Source: an uncultured Collinsella sp.
Lineage (GTDB): Bacteria; Actinomycetota; Coriobacteriia; Coriobacteriales; Coriobacteriaceae
NCBI GenBank assembly: GCA_900541725.1
Contig: UQLB01000016.1
Span: 1-56,295 of the forward strand
DNA length: 56,295 nucleotides
Direction of reading: 5' to 3'
Shown: positions 47,621-56,275 of the stretch, piece by piece
Numbering within the stretch: the stretch's first letter is position 1
Layout of the letters: every line of letters starts with the position of its first letter
The notes under the pieces: model-generated
The model's database searches: none
What the model was told of the DNA's origin: nothing
The model's input: only the letters and a program-made list of their open reading frames with translations
Program-made: the position numbers and the translations under genes

Positions 47621-48673
47621 TTATGCGACGGTGTAAACCCAGTTGTGCTTATCCTCGACAGCACCGGACTGGATACCGGTCAGGGTCTCGCGAAGCTTCT
47701 TCATCACAGGGCCGATCTCGGTGTATCCAGCCGGGAAGGTCACGGTCTCGTCGGCGCCGTAAACCTTGTTGTCGATTTCGCCAACCGGAGAGATGACGGC
47801 AGCGGTGCCGCACAGGCCGCACTCCACAAAGGTGCCGGCCTTGACCTCGGCCCACTCGACGGGGCGCTGGTCAACGGTCATGCCCAGGTCCTGAGCAACC
47901 TGAACGAGCGAACGACGGGTGATAGAGGGCAGGATGGAGTCGGTGTGCGACTGCGGAACGACGAGCGTGCCATCCTCTTTCACGAACAGGACGTTGGCGC
48001 CACCGGTCTCCTCGACATAGGTGCGGGACTCGGAGTCGAGATACAGGTTCTCGGCATAGCCCTCGCGATGGGCCTCCATCGTGGGCTTAAGGGACATGGC
48101 GTAGTTCAGGCCGGCCTTGATGTTGCCGGTGCCGTGCGGTGCAGCACGGTCATACTCGGAAACGCGCAGCTTGACGGGCTTGAGGCCGCCCTTAAAGTAC
48201 GGACCGACCGGGGTCACGAGAATGCGGAACGTGTACTCAGGAGCGGGAGCCACGCCGATCACGTCACCGGAGCCGATCATAAACGGACGCACGTACAGGG
48301 TCGCGCCGGAACCGAAGGGCGGAACCCAGGCGGCGTTGGCAGAAACGACCTGCTTGACGGCCTCAACGAACTTGTCCTTGGGAAACGGGGGCATCTCGAG
48401 GCGCTGGGCAGAGTTATACATACGCTCAGCGTTCATGTCGGGACGGAAGCAGACGATGCTGCCGTCCTCGGCGGTGTAGGCCTTCAGGCCCTCAAAGACC
48501 TCCTGGCAGTAATGGAAGATACCGCCGCACTCGGAGACATGCAGGGTGTGGTCGGTGGTCAGGCCGCCCTCGTCCCACTCGCCATCCTTCCAATGAGCCT
48601 CGTAGCTGTAATCGGTCTTCATGTAGCCAAAGCCGAGGCTACCCCAATCGATATCCTTCTTCTCGACAGTCAT
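47621..48673 (-). CDS. ilvE: Branched-chain amino acid aminotransferase
   Basis: A 350-residue PLP enzyme (fold type IV) that transfers amino groups between Leu, Ile or Val and 2-oxoglutarate, the last step of their synthesis. It has the BCAT II-type start (LGFGYMKTDYSYEAHW), FRPDMNAERM, IKAGLNYAMSL with the PLP lysine, EETGGANVLFV, and the CGLCGTAAVISPVGEI loop. ATG 48673 follows AAGGAG by 6 bases; the earlier frame lacks a site. The gene stands alone. Confidence 0.95.
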   Translation of the reverse strand: MTVEKKDIDWGSLGFGYMKTDYSYEAHWKDGEWDEGGLTTDHTLHVSECGGIFHYCQEVFEGLKAYTAEDGSIVCFRPDMNAERMYNSAQRLEMPPFPKDKFVEAVKQVVSANAAWVPPFGSGATLYVRPFMIGSGDVIGVAPAPEYTFRILVTPVGPYFKGGLKPVKLRVSEYDRAAPHGTGNIKAGLNYAMSLKPTMEAHREGYAENLYLDSESRTYVEETGGANVLFVKEDGTLVVPQSHTDSILPSITRRSLVQVAQDLGMTVDQRPVEWAEVKAGTFVECGLCGTAAVISPVGEIDNKVYGADETVTFPAGYTEIGPVMKKLRETLTGIQSGAVEDKHNWVYTVA

Positions 48674-48826
48674 ATGTCGCTCCTTACATACACAGTTGCA
48701 TACTCGCGAACCCGCACGCAAGGACCGAGGCCGACCGCGTCGCAACGTCGCACGCCCGGAGCGTAGAGCCGGACGGGACACGCGAGCAGCATCAAAGCCG
48801 ATGGCACGTCGATTCGCATGCACGAG

Positions 48827-48854
48827 ATTGTACTCCCCGCACGCGTCTGATAAA
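48827..48854 (-). promoter_or_regulatory. Putative ilvE promoter
   Basis: On the minus strand TTTATC (48854-48849) and TACAAT (48832-48827) are 16 bases apart, about 155 bases upstream of the ilvE start. No leader peptide or attenuator was recognised in between. Confidence 0.4.
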
Positions 48855-48895
48855 ACGCTTTTCTTTAACTAAGTAAAGTATTTTCATTTGACCGA

Positions 48896-48932
48896 AGCAA
48901 AAAGGCCCGCCACCGTAAGCGGTGACGGGCCT
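48896..48932 (-). terminator. Terminator of the DedA gene
   Basis: On the minus strand GGCCCGTCACCG pairs with CGGTGGCGGGCC around CTTA, followed by TTTTTGC. It lies 40 bases past the DedA stop. Confidence 0.82.
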
Positions 48933-48970
48933 CAACTGTACGGTCTGCGCGCTGGCTCGAGCTAGGCGTT

Positions 48971-49609
48971 CTATTTACCCAGCTTGGCCTTAACCAGACC
49001 GACCACGGTCGGGATGATCGACACGGCAACGATGCCGATAATCAGCAGCTCAAAGTGCTCTTGCACAAAGGGAATGCCGCCAAAGAAGTAGCCCAGCAGC
49101 GTAAAGACCGTCGACCAGGTAATGCCGCCCAGCACGTTAAAGACGACAAAGTTGCGCCAGTGCATGCCGCCCATGCCAGCGATAAAGGGCACAAAGGTGC
49201 GGATAAACGGGAAGAAGCGACCCAGGAAGATGGCCAGGTGACCCCACTTGTCCAAGAAGTCCTCGGACTTTTTGATGCGCTCGGGCGTCATGGCCTTGAC
49301 CTTGCCCGAAGCGATGATCTTGCGGCCAAAGAAGTGACCGATCATAAAGTTGCACTGATCGCCCAAAATGGCAGCGGCCCATGCGGTGGCCAGAAGCGCC
49401 ACGATGTTAAAGCCGCCGTTGTGGGCAAAGAAACCCGAGGCGAACAGCAGCGAATCACCGGGAAGGAACGGGAAGAACACCACGCCCGTCTCGATAAAGA
49501 TGATCAGGAACACGCAGCCGTAGGCCATAAGCGGGCCGGCGGCGATCCAGCTGGCGATCGCGGTGCGCGGGTCCTTAAGCAGCTCGGCAATAAAATTGAT
49601 GAAACCCAT
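48971..49609 (-). CDS. DedA-family membrane protein
   Basis: A 212-residue integral membrane protein of the DedA/SNARE-associated family, with FIETGVVFFPFLPGDSLLF, GDQCNFMIGHFFGRK, the Arg-rich FLGRFFPFIRTFVPFIAGMG and several membrane segments. Family members are lipid-flipping or proton-coupled proteins needed for envelope homeostasis (UptA/PetA flip undecaprenyl phosphate or PE); which lipid this one handles is unknown. ATG 49609 follows GAGAGG by 9 bases. It stands alone with its own terminator. Confidence 0.93.
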   Translation of the reverse strand: MGFINFIAELLKDPRTAIASWIAAGPLMAYGCVFLIIFIETGVVFFPFLPGDSLLFASGFFAHNGGFNIVALLATAWAAAILGDQCNFMIGHFFGRKIIASGKVKAMTPERIKKSEDFLDKWGHLAIFLGRFFPFIRTFVPFIAGMGGMHWRNFVVFNVLGGITWSTVFTLLGYFFGGIPFVQEHFELLIIGIVAVSIIPTVVGLVKAKLGK

Positions 49610-49832
49610 GAAGTAAAACCTCTCAGTTGTGGGCGCGGATACGTCCAAGTTGACCAGTATACGGTTGCGGTGCCCCCTCGTGCGCAACCCCACAAAAGCA
49701 TGACTCCATTACCAGCAAGTTTGCATAACTGACACTTGTAGCGCAAAGCCGCCAAGATTGTCCTTTTTAATCCCTAGCGAATCGCTATACTTTATTGAAT
49801 CGCATTGCCATGGCGCTAAGGGAGGGCGGCCG

Positions 49833-50537
49833 GTGAGCTTTATCAATACCATTCGCGAGGACATCAAGACCGTCCAGGCGCAGGACCCCGCCGCGCAAAA
49901 CGGTCTGGTCATCTTTCTTTCCTATCCTGGCCTGCACGCCAAGTGGAACCACGTGCCCGAGCACTGGCTGTGGGAGCACGGTCATCGCTCGCTCGCCCGC
50001 GTGCTCTCGCAAATCACCCGCCACATCACCGGCGTCGAGATTCACCCTGCCGCGCAGATTGGCAAGCACTTCTTTATCGACCACGCCATGGGCGTCGTCA
50101 TCGGCGAGACCACCATTGTGGGCGACAACTGTGTGCTCTACCAGGGCGTCACGCTCGGCGGCACCGGCAACGAGACCGGCAAGCGTCACCCCACCCTGGG
50201 CAACAATGTCACGGTGGGCACGGGCGCCAAGGTGCTCGGCAACATCCGCATCGGCAACAACGTCAAGATCGGCGGCAACTCGGTCGTCGTTAAGGACGTC
50301 CCCGACAACTGCACCGTCGTGGGCGTGCCGGGACGCATCATCAAGCGCAACGGCTGCCGTGTGTTCGAGGAGAGTTTCGACGCCAAGCAGCATCGCGAGT
50401 ACATGCCCGATGACGCCGCCGAGCAGTCCGCCCTCAACCGCCAGGGCATCACCGAGAATGCCCGCCGCGTCAAGGAACTCGAGCGAGAGGTGGCCGAGCT
50501 CAAGGCCCTCGTCGCCAAGCTCGTGGACGAACGCTAG
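49833..50537 (+). CDS. cysE: Serine O-acetyltransferase
   Basis: A 234-residue enzyme that acetylates L-serine with acetyl-CoA, the first step in cysteine synthesis. It has an N-terminal helical part (INTIREDIKTVQAQDPAAQ, RSLARVLSQITRHITGVEIH) and left-handed beta-helix hexapeptide repeats (IGKHFFIDHAMGVVIGE; VTLGGTGNETGKRHP; VVVKDVPDN). A coiled-coil C-terminal tail is unusual in length. The start is GTG 49833 with GGAGGG 6 bases upstream. A TATACT lies about 45 bases before the start. No cysK is adjacent. Confidence 0.95.
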   Translation: MSFINTIREDIKTVQAQDPAAQNGLVIFLSYPGLHAKWNHVPEHWLWEHGHRSLARVLSQITRHITGVEIHPAAQIGKHFFIDHAMGVVIGETTIVGDNCVLYQGVTLGGTGNETGKRHPTLGNNVTVGTGAKVLGNIRIGNNVKIGGNSVVVKDVPDNCTVVGVPGRIIKRNGCRVFEESFDAKQHREYMPDDAAEQSALNRQGITENARRVKELEREVAELKALVAKLVDER

Positions 50538-50575
50538 GAACGCAAGCGGCACAAAACGACATCGGCATCAACGCA

Positions 50576-50613
50576 AAGGCGCGCCAGGGAATTCATCCCC
50601 GGCGCGCCTTATT
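50576..50613 (+). terminator. Terminator of cysE
   Basis: AAGGCGCGCC (50576-50585) and GGCGCGCCTT (50601-50610) pair perfectly and are followed by ATTT, 38 bases past the cysE stop. Confidence 0.78.
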
Positions 50614-50617
50614 TGTG

Positions 50618-50648
50618 ATGTGGCAAAGAGACTGTCCCTTTGTCACAT
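50618..50648. repeat. REP-like palindrome, copy 5
   Basis: Arms ATGTGGCAAAGAGAC and GTCCCTTTGTCACAT differ at two bases. It abuts the stop codon of the third ABC exporter. Confidence 0.75.
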
Positions 50649-52648
50649 TATGCGAACTGGCTCAGATAGAGGTCGGCGTAGGCACCCTCGGCAGCCAGCA
50701 GCTCCTTATGCGTGCCCTGCTCGATAATGTTGCCGTGATCCATGACCAAGATCAGGTCGGCGTCCACGATCGTCGACAGGCGGTGCGCGATCACAAAGCT
50801 CGTGCGCCCGCGCATGAGCGCGTCCATGGCACGACCGATGGCAAGCTCGGTACGCGTATCCACGCTTGAGGTCGCCTCGTCCAGGATGAGAATCGCCGGG
50901 TTATTGAGCAGCACGCGTGCGATGGTCAGCAGCTGACGCTGGCCCTGGCTGATGCTTTCGGCATCGTTGGCCACGCGCGTGTCATAGCCCTGCGGCATGG
51001 TGCGCACAAAGAAGTCGACCTGCGCGGCGCGCGCAGCCGCCACGATCTCCTCACGCGTCGCCTCGGGACAGCCGTAGGCGATGTTTTCGGCAATCGTGCC
51101 ATCGAACAGCCAGGCGTCCTGCAGCACCATGCCAAACTGCTGCCGTAGCTCGCCGCGGTCCATGCGGCTCGTATCCACGCCGTCGAGCGTAATACGCCCG
51201 CCGTCAATCTCGTAGAAGCGCATGAGCAGGTTGATGAGCGTCGTCTTGCCCGCGCCCGTGGTTCCCACCACGGCAATCTTCTGGCCCGGCTCGGCGGTAA
51301 ACGACACGTCGTGCATAAGCGGCTTGTCGGGCGAATAACCAAAGCGCACGTGCTCAAAGGAGACGCGACCCTCAACGCGACCCGGCAGCTTGGCGGCCTC
51401 GTCCGGCAGCGGATCGGCCTCCATCTCGGGCTCATCGAGCAGGTCGAACACGCGCTCCGCACTCGCCAACGCGCTCTGCAGCGAGTTGAAGGTAAACGAC
51501 AGCTGCGTCATGGGTTCGGACGCCTCGTAGATAAACTGGAAGAACGCCTGGAACACGCCGACGGTCATGTGACCGGCAACCAGCATGCTGCAGCCCACCA
51601 GCGCGATCACGATCTGCGCCAAACGGCCGATAAAGCGCACCGCAGGGCCGACGGCATTGATCATAAAGTCGGCCTTGGCACTCACGCGTGCCAGCTCGCC
51701 CGAGGCCTGGTGCACCTCGGCAGAACTTTGGCGTTCGCGGTTAAACGCGCGGATCACCAGACGGCCCGAATAGCCTTCCTCGACCGCACTCGTAATCTTG
51801 GACACCCACTCCTGGCGCTCGCCCGTCACATCGTGTGTGCGGCGCGAGACGACCTTCGTCACCAGCAGCGACAGTGCCGTAAAGAACAGAAAGACGAGCG
51901 TAAGCTGCACGCTGAACACGAACATCACGCTCACAGCACCAACAACCGTGCCGATCGACACGAGCAGCTGCAGCAATCCGCGCTGCATGCTCTCGGACAT
52001 CTTGTCCAGGTCGTTGGTCGCGCGGCTGACGACCTCGCCGGGACGATGCGCGTCAAAATAGGCGAGCGGCAGACGGTTGAGCTTTTGCGCGATGCGGTTG
52101 CGCAGGCGCAGATTGAGACGCTCAGCGACGCTCGACATCAAAAAGCTCTGGAGCGCATAGAACGAGGCAGCGGCAGTCCAGATCATAAAGTAGACGAAAA
52201 TGGTCTTGCCGCAGTTCTCCCAGGTGATGCTGAAAGTGGTGTCGTTGGCAAACGCCACCTGAATGTGGCCCCACAGCTCATCGATCACGCGGGCGCTATA
52301 TGCCGGCGCGGCGGTGTTAAAGATGACATAGAACACAATGCTCGCGAACACGATATAGAAGCGCCAATGGTCGCCGGCAGCCTCACTCCACAGGCGGCGC
52401 ACCGTCGCCCAGGTATCCCGAGGCGTCTCGTCCTCGTCTTCGTCGTCCACGTCGCGCATACGCTCTGCCTCGGCGCGGGCGCGCTCGTCCTCGGCACGTT
52501 CGTTTTCCTCGTAGAGCGCTTGGCGGCGAGCCTCGCGCTCCGCCGCCTTGGCGGCTTCGTCCAGGTCGGGCGCGACGCCCGTCTCCTCGACTGTCTCTAC
52601 AACCGCAGCGCCATCGACGATGCCCTGCTTCTTGAGCTCCTCGGTCAT
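50648..52648 (-). CDS. Heterodimeric ABC exporter 3, catalytic subunit
   Basis: A 666-residue half-transporter. An acidic, helical ~85-residue leader (rich in Glu, Arg, Ala, with coiled-coil potential) precedes six membrane segments. The ATPase domain has Walker A GTTGAGKTT, changed signature ISQGQ, Walker B with Glu (LILDEATSSVD) and H-loop His (VIAHRLSTI). It is the catalytic partner of the gene just upstream: ATG 52648 starts one base after that gene's TAG, with GGGAGG upstream. An overlapping GTG at 52657 is a less likely start. Confidence 0.93.
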   Translation of the reverse strand: MTEELKKQGIVDGAAVVETVEETGVAPDLDEAAKAAEREARRQALYEENERAEDERARAEAERMRDVDDEDEDETPRDTWATVRRLWSEAAGDHWRFYIVFASIVFYVIFNTAAPAYSARVIDELWGHIQVAFANDTTFSITWENCGKTIFVYFMIWTAAASFYALQSFLMSSVAERLNLRLRNRIAQKLNRLPLAYFDAHRPGEVVSRATNDLDKMSESMQRGLLQLLVSIGTVVGAVSVMFVFSVQLTLVFLFFTALSLLVTKVVSRRTHDVTGERQEWVSKITSAVEEGYSGRLVIRAFNRERQSSAEVHQASGELARVSAKADFMINAVGPAVRFIGRLAQIVIALVGCSMLVAGHMTVGVFQAFFQFIYEASEPMTQLSFTFNSLQSALASAERVFDLLDEPEMEADPLPDEAAKLPGRVEGRVSFEHVRFGYSPDKPLMHDVSFTAEPGQKIAVVGTTGAGKTTLINLLMRFYEIDGGRITLDGVDTSRMDRGELRQQFGMVLQDAWLFDGTIAENIAYGCPEATREEIVAAARAAQVDFFVRTMPQGYDTRVANDAESISQGQRQLLTIARVLLNNPAILILDEATSSVDTRTELAIGRAMDALMRGRTSFVIAHRLSTIVDADLILVMDHGNIIEQGTHKELLAAEGAYADLYLSQFA

Positions 52649-52649
52649 G

Positions 52650-54374
52650 CTACTCACCTCCCTTCATCTGCGATTCCGCGATTGCGCGGTACACCTCGCA
52701 GGTTTCCATGAGCTCGTCGTGCGTGCCTAGGCCCACGATCTCGCCGTCTTTGAGCACCACGATCTGATCGGCATGCAAAATAGTCGAGATGCGCTGGGCG
52801 ATGATGAGCACCGCGGCATCGCACGTCTCGTCCTGCAGCGCATGGCGCAGTGCCGCATCGGTCTTAAAGTCCAGGGCCGAAAAACTGTCGTCGAAGATAT
52901 ATAGATCGGCATGCTTCATGAGTGCGCGGGCAATCGCCAGGCGCTGGCGCTGACCACCCGAGAAGTTCGTGCCGCCCTGGGCCACCGGCGTATCGAGCCC
53001 CTGGGGCTGGTCGAGCACAAAGGTGCTCTGGGCAACCTCCAGCGCATGGAGCATGTCAGCCTCAGTCGCGTCTTCGTTGCCAAAGCGCAGGTTGCTCGCC
53101 ACCGTACCCGAGAACAGCCATGCCTTCTGCGGCACATAGGCGATACGCCCGCGGATGTCGTCTTGCGAAAGGTCGCGCAGATCGATGCCATTCAGGCGAA
53201 TGGCGCCCTTCGTGGCATCGTGGAAGCGAAGCAAGAGCTTGGCCACCGTCGACTTGCCCGAACCCGTCGAGCCTACAATCGCCGTGGTCTGGCTACGGCG
53301 ACAGGCAAAGCTCAGGTCGCACAGGGTATCCTCGTCGGCATCGTCAAAACGGAACGACATGTGGTCGAACACGGCCACCGCGTCGGCACCGTCAACAGAC
53401 TCCGCCGCGCACGTGTCCAGCGTGCGCTTGCCGTCCACGATGCTCGGCTCAATCTCCAACACCTGCTGCGCACGGTTCAGGCATGCGGCGGCGCGTGGGA
53501 GCGTCAGAATCACCATCTGCGCCGTCATCACAAAGAACAGGATCAGGATCGCGTACTCCAGCACGGCCGAGATGCTACCGATTTGCATGGCGTGGACGCC
53601 CACGCGGTTGCCGCCCACCCACAGCACCGCCACCTCGGCGATATTCATCAAAAAGAAGCTGGAGCTGTCGAGACCCACAAACAGGTGGTTGACCTTGATG
53701 GCATTGGCCGCGTAATCGCTAAACACCTCGTCCAGGCGCTGCTCCTCGTGGCGCTCCTTGTTAAATGCGCGGATGACGCGCACGCCCACGATGTTCTCGC
53801 GCAGCACCACGTTCATGCGGTCGATAAAGCTCTGCAGGCGCATAAAGATCGGCGCGGCGTTGGCAACGGTAAAGACCGCCGCCACCAGCACGATCGCAAC
53901 CACCACGCCCAGCAGCGTACCCATGGCGGGATCGATGAACCAAGCAAAAATGATGCCTGCCACGGCCAAGAACGGCACCGGCAGCACCAGCTGAATCGTC
54001 TGAAGGACAGCTTGCTGAATCACGTTGATGTCGTTGAGCGAGCGCGTGATCATCGAACCCGTGCCAAAGCGCTCAAAGTCGCTGGCGGACAGCTCGAGCG
54101 ACTTGTCGTACACGGCATTGCGGATATCGCAGGCCACGTTGGCGGCCAGGCGCGCCGAAAGATAGCAGCCCAGCACCGTGCCGCCGCTGGCCATGCCGGT
54201 CGCGATAAGCATGTACAGGCCGTTGCGTAATATATAGTCGACATCACCCGTGGTAATACCGGTGTTGACCATGTTCGCCAGCATCGTGGGAACCAACAGC
54301 GTACCGACGTTATCTATCAGCACCGCAAACAGCGTCACCGCAATCAGACCGCGGTACGGCCTCATAAACCTCAT
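52650..54374 (-). CDS. Heterodimeric ABC exporter 3, degenerate subunit
   Basis: A 574-residue half-transporter with Walker A GSTGSGKST, signature FSGGQ, Walker B YIFDDSFSALD (Asp replacing Glu) and Gln in place of the H-loop His (IIAQRISTI). It forms the non-catalytic side of the dimer. ATG 54374 overlaps the TAA of the MarR gene (TAATG), so translation is coupled; GTG 54386 is an alternative. Regulator and both subunits form one operon. Substrate unknown. Confidence 0.92.
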   Translation of the reverse strand: MRFMRPYRGLIAVTLFAVLIDNVGTLLVPTMLANMVNTGITTGDVDYILRNGLYMLIATGMASGGTVLGCYLSARLAANVACDIRNAVYDKSLELSASDFERFGTGSMITRSLNDINVIQQAVLQTIQLVLPVPFLAVAGIIFAWFIDPAMGTLLGVVVAIVLVAAVFTVANAAPIFMRLQSFIDRMNVVLRENIVGVRVIRAFNKERHEEQRLDEVFSDYAANAIKVNHLFVGLDSSSFFLMNIAEVAVLWVGGNRVGVHAMQIGSISAVLEYAILILFFVMTAQMVILTLPRAAACLNRAQQVLEIEPSIVDGKRTLDTCAAESVDGADAVAVFDHMSFRFDDADEDTLCDLSFACRRSQTTAIVGSTGSGKSTVAKLLLRFHDATKGAIRLNGIDLRDLSQDDIRGRIAYVPQKAWLFSGTVASNLRFGNEDATEADMLHALEVAQSTFVLDQPQGLDTPVAQGGTNFSGGQRQRLAIARALMKHADLYIFDDSFSALDFKTDAALRHALQDETCDAAVLIIAQRISTILHADQIVVLKDGEIVGLGTHDELMETCEVYRAIAESQMKGGE

Positions 54375-54874
54375 TAACAGTCGCACGACTCCCCCTCACC
54401 TTGATTCTCGGCTTGGCTCTCGGCAGCGATATGCTGCTTAAAGGCATCGCACTCATCGCCGAGCACCTGAGAGAATTTGCCGATCAAGCGCATAATCTCG
54501 CGCTGCTCACATGGCTCAAGCGCGCCAAAGGCTCGCTGCTCGGCCTTGAGTGCCGGCAGCGCATAACGCTCGGCAAATCGCCTGCCCTCCTCGGTCAGGC
54601 TCACAACCTTGTTCTTACGACTGCCTTCGGCAAACCCCAACGTTGCGAAGCCCCGCGCCGTCAAGGTTTTAATTGCCGAGTTGATGGTCTGCTTGCTGTA
54701 GAACCATTCGCTTGTCAGACGGCTTACGGCAATACTGCCGCCCGCCGTGCTAGTGTCGACGAGCATCCAATAGGCGCAGTCCGAAAGGCCGCAGGCGCGC
54801 GAGAACTCCGAATAGATATGGTCGAGTCCATTGAGCAACCGATCGAAGTCGACCAGCGTAACCGCACTATTCAT
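54374..54874 (-). CDS. MarR-family transcriptional regulator
   Basis: A 166-residue regulator with a winged-helix domain: SRLTSEWFYSKQTINSAIKTL as the DNA-reading helices and FAEGSRKNKVVSLTEEG as the wing. The final ~20 residues are acidic and polar. It is first in the ABC exporter 3 operon, so it likely represses that exporter, using the direct repeats at 54891-54941. The inducer is unknown. Confidence 0.88.
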   Translation of the reverse strand: MNSAVTLVDFDRLLNGLDHIYSEFSRACGLSDCAYWMLVDTSTAGGSIAVSRLTSEWFYSKQTINSAIKTLTARGFATLGFAEGSRKNKVVSLTEEGRRFAERYALPALKAEQRAFGALEPCEQREIMRLIGKFSQVLGDECDAFKQHIAAESQAENQGEGESCDC

Positions 54875-54890
54875 CTATCCCACCATTCAA

Positions 54891-54950
54891 TTGTCCGATT
54901 TTTGACCAATTATGTGTCTCTAGATTAGTCCGAGTTTTGACTATCGTCAA
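54891..54950 (-). promoter_or_regulatory. Promoter and repeated operator of the exporter 3 operon
   Basis: On the minus strand TTGACG (54950-54945) and TAATCT (54927-54922) are 17 bases apart. Two direct repeats GTCAAAAnTCGGACnA lie at 54941-54926, between -35 and -10, and at 54906-54891, downstream. They are 35 bases apart and match at 14 of 16 positions, likely MarR sites. Confidence 0.7.
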
Positions 54951-54991
54951 CAGGCTCTCCGCAAATGCGTGCATTTTTATGGCCTATCGAC

Positions 54992-55029
54992 AGAAAAAGA
55001 CCGCCGGCGCGGGGGCGGCGCCAGCGGTC
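54992..55029 (-). terminator. Terminator of the small protein gene
   Basis: On the minus strand GACCGCTGGCGC pairs with GCGCCGGCGGTC around a GC-rich loop and is followed by TTTTTCTG. Confidence 0.78.
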
Positions 55030-55056
55030 ACGTGAAAATCGGGTTTTTATTGCCTG

Positions 55057-55347
55057 CTAGGCGGCGACGGCCTCGTAGACCGTAGCGCCCGAGAAGCTGT
55101 CATGCAGGCTCTTGCCGGCAATCCACGGCAGCTCGACGACCTCGCAGACCGTGTTGACCAACTCAGAACAGTCAGTAAAGTGGCCCTTGTCGTTGAGGGC
55201 CTCGCAATCCTGAACACGCCAATAGCCATCGGTGTGCGTGATGTAGTACTCGTGATCGTTGATCGACACGAAAGCGCGCGTCTTGGAACGCAGCAGCTTC
55301 AGAAATCCTTCGAAATCGGTCTCGACGACATCTCCAGCCTGGAACAT
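55057..55347 (-). CDS. Hypothetical small protein
   Basis: A 96-residue acidic protein, MFQAGDVVETDFEGFLKLL at the start, with beta-type segments (RAFVSINDHEYYITHTDGYW, CSELVNTVCEVVELPWI) and no membrane segment or signal. I recognise no family. ATG 55347 follows AGGAGG by 7 bases, the best ribosome site in this part of the window, and a strong terminator follows, so it is probably a real, well-translated single gene. Confidence 0.7.
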   Translation of the reverse strand: MFQAGDVVETDFEGFLKLLRSKTRAFVSINDHEYYITHTDGYWRVQDCEALNDKGHFTDCSELVNTVCEVVELPWIAGKSLHDSFSGATVYEAVAA

Positions 55348-55641
55348 GATGTTACCTCCTGGCCCGGCGCCACCACGGCGCATTGATAAACGTTGGTACT
55401 CCTTTAGTAAAACCTTTATCAGAGGTTATGCGTTCGTCATTTAGGCAAGTGGTAAAAAACCGCAGGGTAGACGGGATAAAACGTTTAACCATCCCATTTG
55501 TTTGTCACATTCTGAAGGTACTTTTATGCAAACCTACTTTCCCAATTGGAATCTATCCTTTTGGCCGGGCAATTGACCGTCTATCGTTTGAGCCCGACGG
55601 GTATGAACGGGGCATCTGCAACGCCACCGCAAGGAGACACC
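55348..55641. other. Gene-free stretch
   Basis: About 295 bases without a convincing gene separate the small protein from the nitroreductase. They include GATAAACG / TTTATCAG direct and inverted fragments near 55385-55425 and an AT-rich leader (about 55480-55560), probably holding the two divergent promoters. Nothing more specific was recognised. Confidence 0.5.
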
Positions 55642-56163
55642 ATGGAGACTATCGAAGCACTCATTCACCGCCGCAGCTGCCGCAACTACAGCGATCGTCC
55701 CGTCGAGGCTGAAAAGCTTGCACGTATTATCGAAGCCGGCCAATATGCACCGAGCGGCATGGGCCGCCAGCCGGTGACGTTTGTCGCCGTCACCGACCTC
55801 GCGACCGTCGAGCGTCTCTCGCAGCTCAACGCGCAAGTCATGGGCAGCAACAGCGACCCCTTCTATGGCGCCAAGACCGTTGTGGTGGTGCTGGTTGACC
55901 GCAGCGTGCCCACACATCTGGAAGACGGCTCGCTCGCCATGGGCAACCTGCTCAACGCTGCCTATGCGCTGGGCGTTGATTCGTGCTGGATTCATCGCGC
56001 CCACGAGGTTTTCGATTCGCCCGAGGGCCTGGAGCTACTGGCCAGTTGGGGTCTACCCGCCGACGGCAGCCTGCGCGGTGTCGGTAACTGCATTCTTGGC
56101 TACGCCGAGGACACGCTACCCGAGGCAAAGCCGCGCCGCGACAACGTGGTCTACGTAAGGTAA
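55642..56163 (+). CDS. Nitroreductase-family flavoprotein
   Basis: A 173-residue compact FMN-dependent oxidoreductase with the opening ETIEALIHRRSCRNYSDRPV, the FMN loop YAPSGMGRQPVTFVAV, GSLAMGNLLNAAYALGVDSC and GNCILGYAED. Length matches the short nitroreductase subgroup that reduces nitro-aromatics, quinones or flavins. ATG 55642 follows AAGGAG by 5 bases; the open frame extends 32 codons further without a site. Substrate unknown. Confidence 0.92.
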   Translation: METIEALIHRRSCRNYSDRPVEAEKLARIIEAGQYAPSGMGRQPVTFVAVTDLATVERLSQLNAQVMGSNSDPFYGAKTVVVVLVDRSVPTHLEDGSLAMGNLLNAAYALGVDSCWIHRAHEVFDSPEGLELLASWGLPADGSLRGVGNCILGYAEDTLPEAKPRRDNVVYVR

Positions 56164-56242
56164 TTAGTTCCGCCATTCTACCGAACGGCGGGCTCGTTGA
56201 CGCTGCGCGGGCCGCATTCACGCCAATCTGACGTTCAATTTC

Positions 56243-56275
56243 GAGGGCGCGACCAGAAGGTCAGCGCCCTCTCAT
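56243..56275 (+). terminator. Hairpin after the nitroreductase gene
   Basis: GAGGGCGC (56243-56250) pairs with GCGCCCTC (56264-56271), with ACC/GGT inside, followed by ATTT. Confidence 0.65.
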
